From NCBI GenBank assembly GCA_013398955.1, contig VWPU01012277.1, positions 1 through 64,000 on the forward strand: a DNA stretch of 64,000 nt, given 5' to 3'. Source of the stretch: Callaeas wilsoni. Its lineage: Eukaryota; Chordata; Aves; Passeriformes; Callaeidae. The notes beneath the pieces were generated by a model. That model saw only the letters and a program-made list of their open reading frames with translations, was not told the origin of the DNA and did not search any database. This document shows, one piece after another, positions 36,475 to 49,872 of this stretch. Every line of letters starts with the position of its first letter. The stretch's first letter is position 1. The position numbers were made by a program, and so were the translations under genes.

Positions 36475-39400
36475 GGTCTATCAACTTCCTTGAATTTCCT
36501 CTTCAGACAGTTGCTTGTAACCCCAAAACACAAGACCATTGTTCTGGGAAAATTTAAAAAAGAACTCAAAGGGGTTTAAAATCTGCTAGGATTAGTTTTT
36601 CTCTGATAGATATGCCTTTATGTTTCCCTTGGTCCGTTGAGTTACATAGTAAGGTCCTTAGAACAGAAATCAAGTCTTCTCAGCCTTACACAGCACTGAG
36701 AGTATTATTTTAGATGAATGCATAAAATAACATGACTCAATTAGTATTTCATCTAACTTTGATTTCTAAGGCTGTTGCCCAGCCAGCATACATCCTTGTT
36801 CTCTTTTTATGATACCACATACATTGCTTTCTGTTTCTGATAGAGGGGAGTTTATTCATATCTTGCTCCTCAATCTGCAGCATCAAATGCACATATATTT
36901 AAATATTAAAACATATAAACACAAACAGTCTATGCCTTTTATAGCTTGACACTGCATCTAACACTGTGTGGGGGACTAATGGTTCCTGGCCAGGAGACTG
37001 GGAAATACTGCTTTTGGTTTCTGTTTAGAAATTTCTGAGGAGCTGTACTTCCTTCCCTGCCACATAAGTGCTAACGAGACTTAATAAATGCATAAGCACA
37101 GATATCTGCAAATGCACTGTGATTTACTGTAGATAACACTACAGGCTTGAAGCTGACGTTCTCTTCTCCACTGTTATGCTCCAATTTGCGCACAGATAAC
37201 TTGGAGAATGATGGGCATGTAGACATTCAGACACATGTCCCTAGAGTGGAGGATCAGGGAGCATTTTTAGTCTCATGGGAATCTGGTTTCATACAAGTCA
37301 CGGGCTGATCCATGCACGGGAATGAGACTCAAAGTGACGTGGTCTGCAAGCTGTGTGGACGTTATGGGGCATTTCAGCAAACCCCCAGCCTGAAAAATTT
37401 GGGAACCAATATCCCAGAAGGTAGAATGTCACACACCTGCAGGTCAGTCTTACAGTCTGAAGACTTTGAAGAACTGTAAGCAAAGTGATGTGATTTGTTT
37501 TTCTTTTTTTTCCTTTTGCAGATGCTTTCCTTCTCTTCTGCTCCTTTTTCCAGAGGAGAGTTCCATGCACACCTGTGGTTCTTGGTTTTGGTGAGTGACA
37601 GGTTCAGAAGGGCACTGGTCCTTTAAGAATGACAAAATTTCTATTAAGCTATTAAGGTAAATGGAGAAGTTGTGTTCTTAGCTATTCTTCCCTGGTGCAT
37701 TGCATTGTAATCTCATGCTGTGGAAAGGCTGGTACTAGCAGAACAAGACTATATGAGTGTTAAATTTAATAAAAACCGAGGAACAGAAATTCTGTGCTAA
37801 CAGTTGATGAATGAAAATGACTAGTGGAGCCTCACTGCTGTAACTTGTTTCATTTAAGCAGACCCTGGGGACAGTCAGACAAAAGCTCAGTGAACACAGC
37901 AGGCCTTCTCAAAAGAGAGCTCCAGAGGTCGCATACCTATGTTCCTTACAACTTCTTGTGTATAATGTAGCTTAGCTTTGTTTTGTGGTCATTCTAGGTA
38001 GTAGGATATTTTTTTCCACTGATCTTTTAAATCCCATGCCCTGTCCATTAGGTGCAAAGAATGAAGTGATGTCATTTCAGAGTGGGGGAAGGAAAACAAG
38101 TGCTGAACGGAGTTTCAGATGTCTTCAGTCATTTTGCAAAAATGTACTGATTTTCTGTCAAGGCATGCTGATCTTTAGCACTGCTTCAGTGTCCTCCAGA
38201 AGATTCTGCAGTCCGTGGCTGACCATCATGGTAAACTGTTGCTTAGTGTACTTCATATTCCTAGTGTGTTGATCAATCAACCTCAAAGTGAAAAACCAGA
38301 AAAAAATAGCTAAGATTTCTGATCTATCCAGCTGTTCCATGCAAGTATCCTACATATATTCTAGAGAGCTAGGGCAGCTGTTGAATAGGTAGTTGGCATG
38401 GGATTGACAAACTGAGGCCAAGAAATTATGAGCTTTGTCTTGCCATTTCACTTTAGAACTGGCCATCCTTTATGTGGCTGAGAAATTCTTGTTTTATTAG
38501 ACATTTGACTTTTAGCAGTGTGCATTTATTTAAATAATGTTCTAGCAAGACCCAGGCCCTGGATGTTAAGGGTTTGCATTTGTTGGAATCAAAAGGGTTC
38601 AGCATTTGCATGCTCATAAAAAACCCCAAAACACTAAAAACAAAACCATTTGAATTTATTTGTTAAGTCACCCTATGCATAGACTACTATGGGCTGTTAT
38701 AAAAGGTTTTCACTGCATTGCACATACAACAAACTAACCATAAAATGTAGTATTAAACATCCAGTCCATATAAATACTCTTAAGATTAAACTGCTGCATT
38801 CCTAACTGATCTCTTTACCCTGATTCCTTCCAGCTTTAACCGGGAACTCTTTGCACTGCCAAATGTGGTGACAAAAATATATTTACTTTGCAACATTTAA
38901 CAATTGAAATTAGAACCAGATAAAATTTTGGGGTAATTTTTTGAGCCAAACCAAGCTCATATTTTTTTCCTAAAGGTAATAATAATATTAACCAATAAAT
39001 CCAAAATTAAATTACTACTTTGATTTATGACTAACAGCATAAAGGAGTGTGAATAGGTTAATATTTTTCCTTTTGAGATACAAGGTATAAGCATGGTCAG
39101 TATATTTTCATAAGATTAGTTCATACTTGGTGGAAATGAAGTCTAAACAGCTTCCAAATATGTAATGGTGCTTTTTCATAGTAAGATTATCTTGTCTGTT
39201 ACAGTGCGATTTGATAATTTTTTATATCAATCTAGTTAAAATAAACAGCCAGACATCAGGATATCCACACCGAATTAATTTTTATGTCTATAGTTGAAAA
39301 AGTTCAGTCCTCCAGGATATGCTTTACTAGATGTATCGGGATGGGAATTATCTGAGCAGAACAAGCTTTTAGAGCACAGAATCTGTACAAAAACCCTTTA

Positions 39401-41353
39401 AAATACAGATTTTTACATTTTGAGCTAACTAGCGGAATACTTTCTCCTAATATATCTCTATATTTTTTCTTGTCACAGAATAACCATGTGGAAGCAAAAG
39501 ATGTGTTGTTAAAGGGTGTAGATTCCTGACTTATACAATGAGCAAATATTTCTCAGACTGGCCTCCAAGGATATCTACTGTGAAATCACTGGAGTGCAAC
39601 ACAGAATGATGAACATCATGTTCTTTAAAAAAAGTGTTTACAGGAGCCAAACATTCACTTTGGAGTTTAGAACTATTAATTCTCTTAGAAGTGCTAAAGG
39701 AATGGGAGTAAAAGTAGTATGGGAGCAGGTTATTGCGACTCTGTTCATAAAGGCCAAACCTGAAGATGCAGAGTTCATCCTGCACTGCTAAATCAAAGCT
39801 TGAAAATGCAAGACCTCCCTCCTTTGCCAGTTCCTCTCACTTTCTCCCAGCAAAGGCAGATGACTACTACTTAAGTCAGAAGTCCCTCGAACCAGATCTG
39901 TTGCAGCTGGATTAACAAGAGTCAGCATAATCAGATCCATGGCAAAAAAGTAAACTCATCTTTAGGTATAACAATTACAGTTATCAGCTTTGGAGGAAAG
40001 CATTCTCCTTCCCCATGCTCTCATGATTTCTCTGTATGGACCGGGAGTCTAGCTAAACCCATCCCCTGGAAAACCTGCACTTCAATTTGTTAACTCCCAG
40101 AGCTTACATGCTGTATTCTCACAGACTCGTCCATCTTTCCTGTCCCCTTCAGCAGACCTAGCCGCTAATTTTAAAGAACATTTATAAGCAAAAGGTTAAA
40201 AATTGACTTCCAAATGGACAAACTGGGGGGATCGCATTTGTAGCAGTTATCTTCAAGTGACTGAAAAATGTCTTTCCTGGGACTTAGTTACCAGAAATTT
40301 GAGTACCCTGGCAGAGGCTGCAGCTGTCGTACTCTCAATTATTTCCCATCTTATCTCCCTGGTTATAACTGTGTAGCTGCAGCAAAATCGAGTCTGAGTA
40401 ATAATAGGATGTGCAATGGGAGTGTCCAACTCCTTGTGTCGAGTGTGAGGAGAACCAGAACTCCTGTAAACGTCCCAACAGTCTGGGGCAAGGTTAAGGA
40501 GGGAGGGAGGGAAAATTATGCCCTTCTCCCTGACCCCTCTATTTACAGCAACTTGAAAAAAGGATTGTTCCGCTTGCTCCTGATTAGGTGAACTCTTGTT
40601 AAGGAAAAAAATAATGACACTTGTATCCATGGCAGATATCGAAGCCTTCCCGTGTACATGTGTTTTAGACAATCTCTTTTAAATACCCATCTGTGAAGTC
40701 CTTATGAATGTTTGTTTTTTCTTTCTGTATTAGGTTGTATCACAGTGTTTTTAACTGTTCAGTTAAAATAAGAGTACAGTGAAGTTTTTTCATTTGAGAA
40801 ATTATATTTTAAAATTATATTTTTTTCCTTCCTTTCTGATTTTATGATCTTAATTTATTTTTGTGCAAGTTTGTTTTCTAAGTATGAGTTACATTTTGGA
40901 TTTTAAATAACAGAGTTTTGTTGAAAATGTTTATATTTGGAATGTTCATGTAGGCATTAAACAAAAGCTAATTATCTTCATTATGAGGAAAGCACACTCT
41001 TAGACATAAGTGGACTTAGTATGCACAGCCAAAGCTCTTTCCCCTCCCCCGGCATAGAAATTCCACAGTTATAAAAAGCTCGGATGTTTTGTCTAGGCCT
41101 ACTTTTCCTTCAGGATTTTTAGAGAAAATAGGATCCTCGAGTTGTGTGAGATATGTCTCCACAGCACACCTCTGAGGAGCTTGATGTGGAAGTGGGTGGT
41201 GCTCGTGACACACATCCGCGGTGTTCATCAGCCCGGTGACAAATACAGCATTCCACCCACGGAAAAAGGTGTTCCTAAAAACGGTTGCATCACTCCGACA
41301 CTCCTAAACAGCACTCACTTGGGTTCCTATATTTGGAAAATTTGTCCTGGATG
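36475..41353. other. About 4.9 kb unique AT-rich sequence with one candidate exon
   Basis: It contains the 37522-37590 candidate exon. A repeat-free AT-rich stretch at 38640-39260 could be conserved non-coding DNA. A GGAGGGAGGGAGGG run sits near 40498-40511. The 139-codon minus frame (40672-40253) and the overlapping 107-codon plus frame show no known domain. Confidence 0.5.
37522..37590 (+). other. Candidate 69-bp exon with strong splice signals
   Basis: A long pyrimidine tract ending CCTTTTGCAG (AG at 37520-37521) precedes it, and TTTTG|GTGAGTGA follows, with donor GT at 37591. The length is a multiple of three. The frame from its first base (an ATG) is open for all 23 codons and is hydrophobic towards the end. 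A second acceptor-like CTTTTTCCAG lies inside, ending at 37551. Strong signals at both ends of so short a segment are uncommon by chance. No upstream or downstream partner exon is identified and no family is recognised. It could be a lncRNA exon or a decoy. Confidence 0.25.
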
Positions 41354-41437
41354 TACACACAGAGGCACACACATACGCACACATATATATATACACAGTT
41401 AAACACGTATTTATGCATACATGTATATATATATATT
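41354..41437. repeat. CA/TA-rich simple repeat
   Basis: Alternating purine-pyrimidine runs of CACA and TATA with interruptions (CACACA, then TATATATA, later TATATATATATA). Such tracts are length-variable and may adopt Z-DNA or cruciform forms. Confidence 0.85.
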
Positions 41438-43652
41438 TGAGTTACAATTACACTGATTTATTTAAGGTTAAAATAACTTTCATCATTGCTGAAGCTGAAA
41501 TCAACCTTCTTTTATTTTTGACAAAACAACCCAAACGCATTTACTCCAGATACAGCAATACTTGCACAACCATTCCCATAAATTTTATATCTTATATCTC
41601 CTTCATGAATTTCAAGTCAAATATTCTATCTAAAGAAGCATGAAATACATAAACAGGCAAATGAAAACAAAGTAAAAGCAGTTTTTATAAAAAATTATCC
41701 TGATTTTTACTGCAAATTTCTGAACCTGGAAATTTTGAAATGATCTTACAAATGCTCAACATCCTTTCATGCATGTAGCTAAAGGTTAAAAAACTCCAAA
41801 TCCACCTCTGATGTAAATCAGTGCCTGAACTTACTTACCCAGCTGCTAGCCACTTTGTCATCCTTCAGTGAAACATTTTCAATATTCTTCTTGCAATAGG
41901 TAATCTAATTAAGATGTATAACATAGCAGCCAGGACCATATCATTACTCTATGTAAATATATATCCTCATTTCCAGGGGTGCTGAGATGTCATCATGCTG
42001 CTAATAGGATCATTTTTTATATTAAATTATATTACTCTTGCATTATCTCCTATCTCATTGCTCAGGTGCTACATTCCCCGACACAGCAGCGTGCGTGTAG
42101 TTTGCTGCTCATTCCCTGGAGTATCATTGTGAACTAGACTTGAGCATTATTCTTTTAGCAGGATACACTTATCAGTATGAATTTTTAATTGGTAGTATAA
42201 GAAGAGCTGATTTAATTTAACAAAGATTTTGGTTATCTCTGTGAAGATTCTTCAATGTAAAAATAAAATCTGTTTCCAGAAATCCTTAACTTTGTACTTT
42301 GCCTCTAGTTAACATCTGAATCAGTCAGATTGCATCAACCAGCTCTGTACAGCAGCCCAGCCAGTAAATTAACAAGGGCAAATCTGGTTCAGATGACTCA
42401 ATTTTGGGATTTTCATCCAAAGCTGTTATGAGAAAGACAAAATCATCTGCTGCAATGTAGTCAAAGCTGAAGATTTAAACAATAAAGTTTGGGAACGAGC
42501 CTGGATGTAAGTAAAGACAAGCATTCTTGGGAAAAGCAAGTTTTTTCTGAAATGACCAGATGAATGTAGAGAGCCTACAAAATGCAAGCTTTTAGCTTAG
42601 TACTTGCAGTGGAAAGCAAGCTGCTGTTCTGCATGAGTAGGGAGGGGAAGAACACTATATGAATACAAGCAATTCTGTTCCAGATGGAAGATAACTACAA
42701 ACTCACTGGGATGAACTGCCTCGTTAAAACAAAAACTTTTAAAGTCTTTTTTTATGTGAGCTTTCCAGTCCAGGGACCAAGATGAGAATTTATTGTGAAC
42801 CCATCCATCTGGTGCAGAAATGGAGCAAGTATGTGACAGTTCTGCTGCTGAGCAGATTATATTTTGGCTGACTGACATCATGGTAATGAGAAATTTCTGA
42901 AGATCCAATGTGTACTTATATCAACTGGCAAAAAAACCCCCAAACCCTTGGCAATGGAAGGGATCTGTTAGGCCTTTGGATTCACCCTTCGAATTTAATG
43001 TCAAGGAAAAAAAAAAAGATCTTGATCTTTCACAGCTGTCTGGCAGCTGAGTCTTTGGTTGAAGCAGAGCATAGTCTAGATAAGCTAGTAAAGCTTGGTA
43101 TGGTCACTATTCTCCTGTGGGGAAAACCAGAAAGTTGTTTTGTGTTATAGAAATGGTTCATAATTCTGATTTTGCCCATTTAAGCTCCCTGACATATTTG
43201 AATTGAAGTGCCTTATAAGCAGGTGAATTTCCTAATATTTCTATGTAAAAATTATATAGTCTGTTTTCAGGCCACTCATAATGAATACAGTCTATCATAA
43301 GAATCATGATAAATTATCCTCGCTGAATACAAAGTGGATTTCCCTGAGCTTATTCCCATTGATTTGATCTTGTGTTAGCAAAAGACCTAAATCTCACACT
43401 GGAAACGTTTCATTGTGGACATTCTCTAATATTTAATTCCCATGTGCCCAGTCCCATACAGGTTTAATTTCTGATTTTAAGGATTTCAGTTTCCATTTCC
43501 TCATTGCAGCAACGATGGGCTCCACTGATTTATTTTATCACTGGGACACCTCGTGCTAGGAGACACGGAGGTGTCACTGCCCAGGTGGGATTTCTGCCAT
43601 GATTATTCCACTGCCACTCACAACTGCATTGAAAAAACCTTGGCCAAGAACT
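41438..43652. other. Unique AT-rich sequence; no gene seen
   Basis: A short CpG-containing patch near 42078-42100 stands in AT-rich DNA. The repeat-free block at 41890-42130 could be regulatory. A 103-codon minus frame (42908-42597) has no recognised motif. Confidence 0.5.
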
Positions 43653-43735
43653 GAATCATAGAAACAGAATCATAGAACTGTGACACCTACCAGCTTTGAG
43701 GCAGCCCTTATAAATCTCCCTACCCCAATGGCACT
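43653..43735 (-). mobile_element. Probable CR1 3'-end remnant, minus orientation
   Basis: GAATCATAGAAACAGAATCA followed by TAGAACTGTGAC matches the reversed CR1 terminal repeats. The following text is only loosely CR1-like, so the right end is uncertain. Confidence 0.5.
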
Positions 43736-44997
43736 AAGGAACTGTGCAATGACAACATGAGCCTCATATTCAATAAATTCTAGTTCATTGCCCCATCAAA
43801 ATAATCTCTCTCTCTGTGCTGAAGTACAGACAGTGAAATTACTATATGAATTAGAAGAAATAAATGCAGTTTGGGTAAGAACCAGAGTTAATGAGAAGTC
43901 TTTTTTTCATGTTTAATCCTTTCACTGTATGTCAAGGAGATTTTTCTTAGCATGGTTTAACATGGTGCAAATGGTTAGCCGTAAGTCAGCAAGAACAGAC
44001 AGTGGGAAATATTGCTTATTTCAGTACCAGGAAAGTATTTCAATGATTCAGATCTAAGCCCTTTCAAAAGCAGGAAGCAAGTGCCCATTTTTAGCCCTGG
44101 CTTGATAGTTTCACTCTGGGGAAATTGGAAAACAAACCCATGGCCAGATCCTGACCGCAGTTCCAGAAATGTACCTGGATAGCTCCAGTTCTGTGGAGGT
44201 GACCTGTTGTGACTCTGCTGAGGCACTAATACAGATTTACACAATTCTCCACCACAGTGATTAAAACTGAAATTTGTCCCATATTTAAGCAAATATGGAT
44301 CTTCTCAGCAGCCAAAAGCTATGTGACACTGAAAAATAAGGATACAAAAATATGTGATTTTTCTTATTTCATGAATGAAAATCCAGTTTTATAGTCTCCT
44401 CTGCTGAAATATTTATTTTCCACCGTTCTTTATTGCCAATAATTCTAAAATAATTGTACCTAAAATTAACCAAAAAGAATAAAATGATGTCAAAGAGTAG
44501 CAACCATTGGTTCTAGCCAGAAAATCACACCATACATAAACATGTGGAGTAGACTGATAATTTGACATAGTAAAGCTGTCTACGCTGGCACGTAAGTAAT
44601 TTAATACATATATTTGTGGCTATCAAAAGCACTTTTTAATGACACACTAAAAAATAATTTGGTTGAAAGAAAAAGAGGAATCTAAACTCTCAGAAGAAGC
44701 ACTTATATGAAAATTTGTATTGTAAGTGCTTAGTAAGCCATTTTTAACTCTCAGGGAATCCCATTGCTCTACTCTGGCTCATAAACACTCAGCAAACACA
44801 GGATATGATATAGAGCTTTATCTCACCAAGTGGCTTCCAGTATGTGTCTGGAATATTTTTATTTTCAATCATTATATGGGTTTTTAATAGTAAGCAATCT
44901 AAGCTTTAAAGGCAATGAACACAAAAGCTATGTTTTACTGCAATGAACAATTAGGAATTCCAAACAATTTGGTTCATCAATCAAAACATTCTCATTT
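43736..44997. other. Unique AT-rich sequence; no gene seen
   Basis: No recognisable repeat, RNA or coding exon. A 105-codon minus frame (44292-43975) is unrecognised. Confidence 0.55.
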
Positions 44998-45018
44998 AAA
45001 AAAAAAAAAAAAAAAAAG
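44998..45018. repeat. Poly-A run
   Basis: Twenty-one consecutive A residues, directly followed by a repeat-free block that resembles conserved regulatory DNA. No retroelement body is visible upstream. Confidence 0.85.
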
Positions 45019-48000
45019 GCCCATGTCTGGCTGAACAGTCTTTTCACCTGGGGCTCATTAGTGCTGCAATTATTTCTCTCTCCTGTTTCTAACTAATGCA
45101 CTGCTGGGAGTACAGACCAGGTGCTCCTTTCAGTTCTGTCTGCTCCCAGCAACTCTATCTGAGAGCTCCATGTCTACCCACACCAGGCTAATGTAACCTT
45201 TGGCTCTGCCCCGTTAAATTAGAGCACCCTCCAACTCCACACTGGCAAATGGAATCATTAACAAGTAGCAAGTCAGCAATACTTGGGTGACTCAGATGCA
45301 TTTTGAGAGGGCATAGGCTTTGTTTTGTTGAAACTGGTCACATCAACAGGTTTATAGATTTTTTAAGGGCATGTTGGAAAAGTTAATTTTTTTTTTCAGT
45401 GGTAGATTGGTTTTATTTAAACAAACAAACAAACAAGCAAAACATCTTTTACACGATTTGGAAATGAAAGTTGACCGATTCCCATCCTTTAGCCCATGAA
45501 CATGAATCTGGAGCAGTGCAGTTTGACTGAAACTACAAATAACCCTATGAGTTTTAAAATAATTAACTAAACATGCCAGGTAATAGAGGACTATTGTTGC
45601 AACCATCATGGAATCTGATGCCCTGAATCTGAGAACTTTGCTCTATTTATTCATTTATACACATAATTTCAAATAGCACAGGATCATTAAAAAACAAAAT
45701 TCTAGCTTTTTAGTCCATTACCTTTTGACTTTTGATTTCTGAATGACAATCAAATAAGAAATGAAGTTTATTGAAGCTTCCTGTTTCTGCCTTCACTCAG
45801 AGTAGAAATACTCTGAGAGACCACTAAAAGCAGGGAATGGTTATTTCAGAAGGGACGCCCAGATCATTTACAGACTGTGAGCTCCAGCAGACATTATTTC
45901 TTAAAGTTTCCTTAGTGTATTGTACCATAAAGCGACGCTGTTGTTAAAACGGTGCTGTACATCAACATCACAGCTGCAAGGTTAGTTCCAGATGCTCCTT
46001 CGTGTTTCACTTCTCACCAGTGCATGAAGGTGCTCCAAACTGCTTAGAACGTAGAGGAAAAAAGCTCGTGCTTAATTTAGCATTGGGAGCTGCACAAATA
46101 GACAGACAAATCGTTGGGTAGTCTACTAATATATGAGCCACAGCACCTACTTTAATACCTAAAATGGGCAGGAGATTAGATAAGGAGAGAAAATCCTGTC
46201 AAACACTAACACATGCTGATCCCATTTCTTACCTTCTCATTGGCTCTGCTGCTTTCCATGTTCATGTTTAAAATATCTACATATAGATTACATGGAATAA
46301 TGGGACGATTTCAACAGAATTCAGCAGGGAATATGTTCTTAGGAAAACATTCTCTTCTCCCTATTCTTTTCTGAAATACAATGTAGGCAATAACTTACAT
46401 TTATATTCTTGTAGTCATTTGGGATTGTATGAAAAAAGTCACAACAGAGCTTCCTTAATCAGCAATTCAGAGTCAGGATCGTGGTTAAAATACAGTCATC
46501 TTTCAGTTTGCAACCCATTAGGAATAAGCTAACTTTGTTTCACTGTTGTCTTTTTTCTCCTAATATTATTTTTAAATACATCAAATAAAATTCCAGTGAA
46601 CTCTGACGAAATATTTTATAAGAACGGTGTCACATTTTTACCTAGAAGAACATAAAATAGTTTTTAATTTGAGATTATCAATCAGTTTTCAGAAAGAAGG
46701 AGACATACTTTCACGATCATAGACAATCATCAAACTGAGATCTGCTATTTTCAGTAGAAAGTTCAGATTTTTGTCTTGGTAACCATGCTTAGCAGCCCTC
46801 TACATTGCCATGTCTTCTGTATTGGATCTACCTGATAAGAGATATTGCAGGGATAAACAAATTATCATAACTGTTGAAAAATGAAATCCAAAAGATTATC
46901 ATGGATCCCCAAAAAATCCAGAAAGAATGCTTAAGGTATCTCTAGTTTTATGTTGGATTTTGGGTGCCTGTAGAAGAATGTATAAATAATATATGCAGAT
47001 ATATTGCTACGATCCAGTCCCAATAAAAAATCTGGTAGAGGAAACGTAAGAGATACCAACAGCAATCTATAAATGAAAATTGATCACAGAGTATTAGATT
47101 TAATAGTAAAAATAGCCATGAGTTGCATGTCTGAGTGTAGATTTAAATCCAGCTGTGTATGTAAATTGGGCAGAGAATCTCCCTTCAGGATATGTATCAA
47201 ATCAAAATCACCTGAGCACCAAAATCCTTTCAGCTTAGGGCAGTTCAAATTCAGATCTGGATTCCAGCTTTACAGACAGAGGTCCTCATTTGACTTAAGT
47301 TTTGTTTTCCTTAGCTTTTGTGGATTACGGTTGAATCACATACTTCCTGTTCTTTCACAAAAGCAAACATATTAATGGGTTTCTTTACCTGCTAATCTGA
47401 CTAGCACTAAGTGCACAAGAAACACTTCCAAAAGGGCTGCTCTAGAATTAATTGTTAATTTTGTCGTGGTGTTGCTCATTTTTTTCCTCCATGTTGCCCA
47501 TCAGGCCTCAGTCATAACATACACCACTTGTTATGCAAAGATCCTGCAAGTGATTAATGGCACTCAGCATGTGTTATATTTAGGGCAAAATTGCAGCAGG
47601 GGCAGACTCCATGCCCGTGTGTGACCCTCGGTTAGATTGGCTACTTGCTGCCTCACAGTAAATGACACACGTGCAACTCCAAAAATTTCTGTGCTTTTAC
47701 GAAGTATTTGTAGCATTTATGTGCAGGCAAATGAGACCCCTGGGTACACTTTAGAATTGATGTTTGTAAATTTTCAAAATTTCATCTCAGGTGACCGCCA
47801 TAAAAACACAACAAAATTTATATTGAAGATTTTATTAATGAAACATGTATGAATGAGCAAACTAAAAAGCTGCTGAGAAAAGCTGATGGTTTTTGAGGCA
47901 TTAGAAATTAAAACTGCAAATCGTTAGTATTTTTTACCAGACATTTTCCTGTGCAACAGGGCTGAAAATGGACATTAATATTCAGAAAGATACTAAAAGC

Positions 48001-48253
48001 TGGTAGACTTGAACTCCTGCCACACCAAGGTTATGAAAGTTTAATATGTAAGAAAAGTGCTGAGAAGGACCTAAATTATGTGGCTGTGCATGGCTAGAGA
48101 CTTAATTCTCCACCGAGCAGAGCTAGCACTAATCTTTTTCAATCAGTGGGACTAATTGACAGAGTAAAACGATCCCCAAGATGGATCTGGTACCTGCAGA
48201 CAACAAGAAGTGAAACACAGGGAGACGAGAAGCCCCTGGAACCTGTGGAAAGA
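45019..48253. other. Unique sequence; possible enhancer at its left end
   Basis: 45020-45330 is balanced in composition, lacks repeats and carries TCATTAGTGCTGCAATTA-like homeodomain sites and a GGTGACTCAGATGC AP-1/MARE-like site. The rest is AT-rich with unrecognised frames. An (ACAA)n run sits at about 45419-45434. Confidence 0.5.
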
Positions 48254-48390
48254 GGCTGAGTAGCTGTGGGTCAGAGCATGGTGCTAATGACACCAAGGTC
48301 ACTGGTCCCCATACAAGCCATTCACCTAAGAGGGTGACTCAATGATCCTTGTGGATCCCGTCCAGCTCAGAATATTCTGTGATTCTGTGT
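48254..48390 (+). mobile_element. tRNA-Ile-derived SINE with CR1 3' tail (TguSINE1-like)
   Basis: The 5' part (48254-48320) aligns with a tRNA-Ile gene. It includes a TAGCT box-A remnant, the anticodon-arm text GTGCTAATGACACCAAGGTC, and a shortened box B that ends CCCCATAC...GCCA. A TTCACCTAAGAG linker and a CR1 3' tail follow, ending AATATTCTGTGATTCTGTG. A tRNA-Ile head with a CR1 tail is, from memory, the architecture of TguSINE1 in zebra finch and other songbirds, which borrows the CR1 enzyme for mobility. Several bases of box B are lost, so this copy should no longer be transcribed. It is the strongest clue to the host lineage. Confidence 0.82.
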
Positions 48391-49807
48391 AATCCTGCCA
48401 TCTTTCCAGAGATGTTCAGAACAGAACAAAGAGGGTGAATTTGGTTGTCTTTCGATATGGAATGTCAAACACAAGAGCCCTCCCCTGAAAGTACTGTTGA
48501 AACTGGGTATAACTGGTCCCAAATAAGGGATACAAGTGGTGAGGTAGGAAAGGCCCCTTTGCTGTCTATATGGTGCTGCACAGGAACAGGAGGCTGAGCT
48601 GGATCCCTCGAGTCTGCCCAACTTGGAGGCCATCCCAGCTGTTCGTGCTCTGGCACCATGAAGACAGAATCAAGCAGAGGAGTCTGCCATCCCTCATGTA
48701 AAGGCCAGATGCTGCCCACTGGACAGACAGGTAAAATTTGCGGTGGTAGTCAGTTGTAAGCATGCTTGTGCAACCCATAGTGATGGCTGTGGATGACCCA
48801 ATATGGGCCCAAAATATTCCTCAACATCAGAAGTTGCAAGACTAAATTAGGTTGGTGAATTAGTGAAGCCAGGCATGAGAAATGTCAATCTTTACTCAGT
48901 TACACTGCTAGAAAATAGAAATAACTCCCAATTTACAGCAGTTCAAGTGAAGGAGGAAGCTGTCCCAAGATAACAGAAGAAAATAACGTGAAAAGTGAAG
49001 TAACCCTGAAATGTGTCAAGCAGCCCCATGCTTACACCAGTTACTGAAGCAATAGCTCACAGTTATCATAAAACATCAACGCAGGGCAGAGGAAACAGCG
49101 CTGCTGTGTTCTTGCCAGCAGTTCTGGGAAGATGTGCAAAACCCATCCTGGTTTTATCCACTCTCCACACAGGCGTGGCTTGGAGCAGTGAAAGAATGCT
49201 GTAAGAAGGAATACTAACCAGAAATTAAGCTGGGCTTGGCAGACGCGAGGGAAGTGCAGCACTGGCAAGATTAATAAGGTGCTTTCAATAAGAAGACTTT
49301 CAGAGTATTTGTCCAGGAAACCATGACACCCAAAGGAGTGAACAAATAATATGAAAGAAAGTAAAGGGCAATAATCTTAACTCCTTAGTGCTCCCAATAT
49401 GTTGTATATTCTGTCTGGTCTTTGACAGTAGAAATAGGGGTCAGCCCACTTTAAGAGTCTATTGGGGCTTTATATAAAAGAGAAATGCCTCATATGCTAT
49501 CGATACAAACAAAGAACATGCACTATAGCCTATGAATTGTTGCATAAATAATTCTGTTCATCTGGGCTAAGCTCCTCCTGTCACTATAAACTGAATCAAA
49601 CCCTGTAAGGCACTAAAACAGCAGGGTGGGGGAACAGTTTTCTTCTGGAGTAAATTTCTGCAGCAATTTCTGTTGAAAGACTAGGAGACCGAAGACTTCT
49701 GTTCTTAAAAGCACATGTGAAAATAGGTAAAATCTGATTTAAATGAAATATTTGATTTAAACTTTATATGGGTAGACTAAACGGGCTTTCAGAAATCTTA
49801 TTTGCAT
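48391..49807. other. Unique sequence; no gene seen
   Basis: A slightly GC-richer stretch at 48540-48800 has overlapping minus-strand frames of 70-88 codons with no known motif. The remainder is AT-rich. No further repeat was recognised. Confidence 0.5.
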
Positions 49808-49872
49808 TCATAGACTTGTAGAACCATTTAGATTGGAAAACACCTTTAGATCATTGAATCTATCCACATGTA
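49808..49872 (-). mobile_element. Short CR1 3'-end fragment, minus orientation
   Basis: It begins with TCATAGACTTGTAGAACCAT and continues GATTGGAAAACACCTTTAGA, the reverse complement of a CR1 end of the same subfamily type as the copy at 8225. Only about 65 bases remain. Confidence 0.75.

Noticed and set aside
36261..36569. Arg-Glu-Glu-Lys repeat protein on the minus strand
   Set aside because: It is simply the translation of the CTTCT microsatellite.
40253..40672. 139-codon minus-strand frame with an opposite 107-codon frame
   Set aside because: Opposed overlapping frames without any known motif. Most likely a stop-poor patch.
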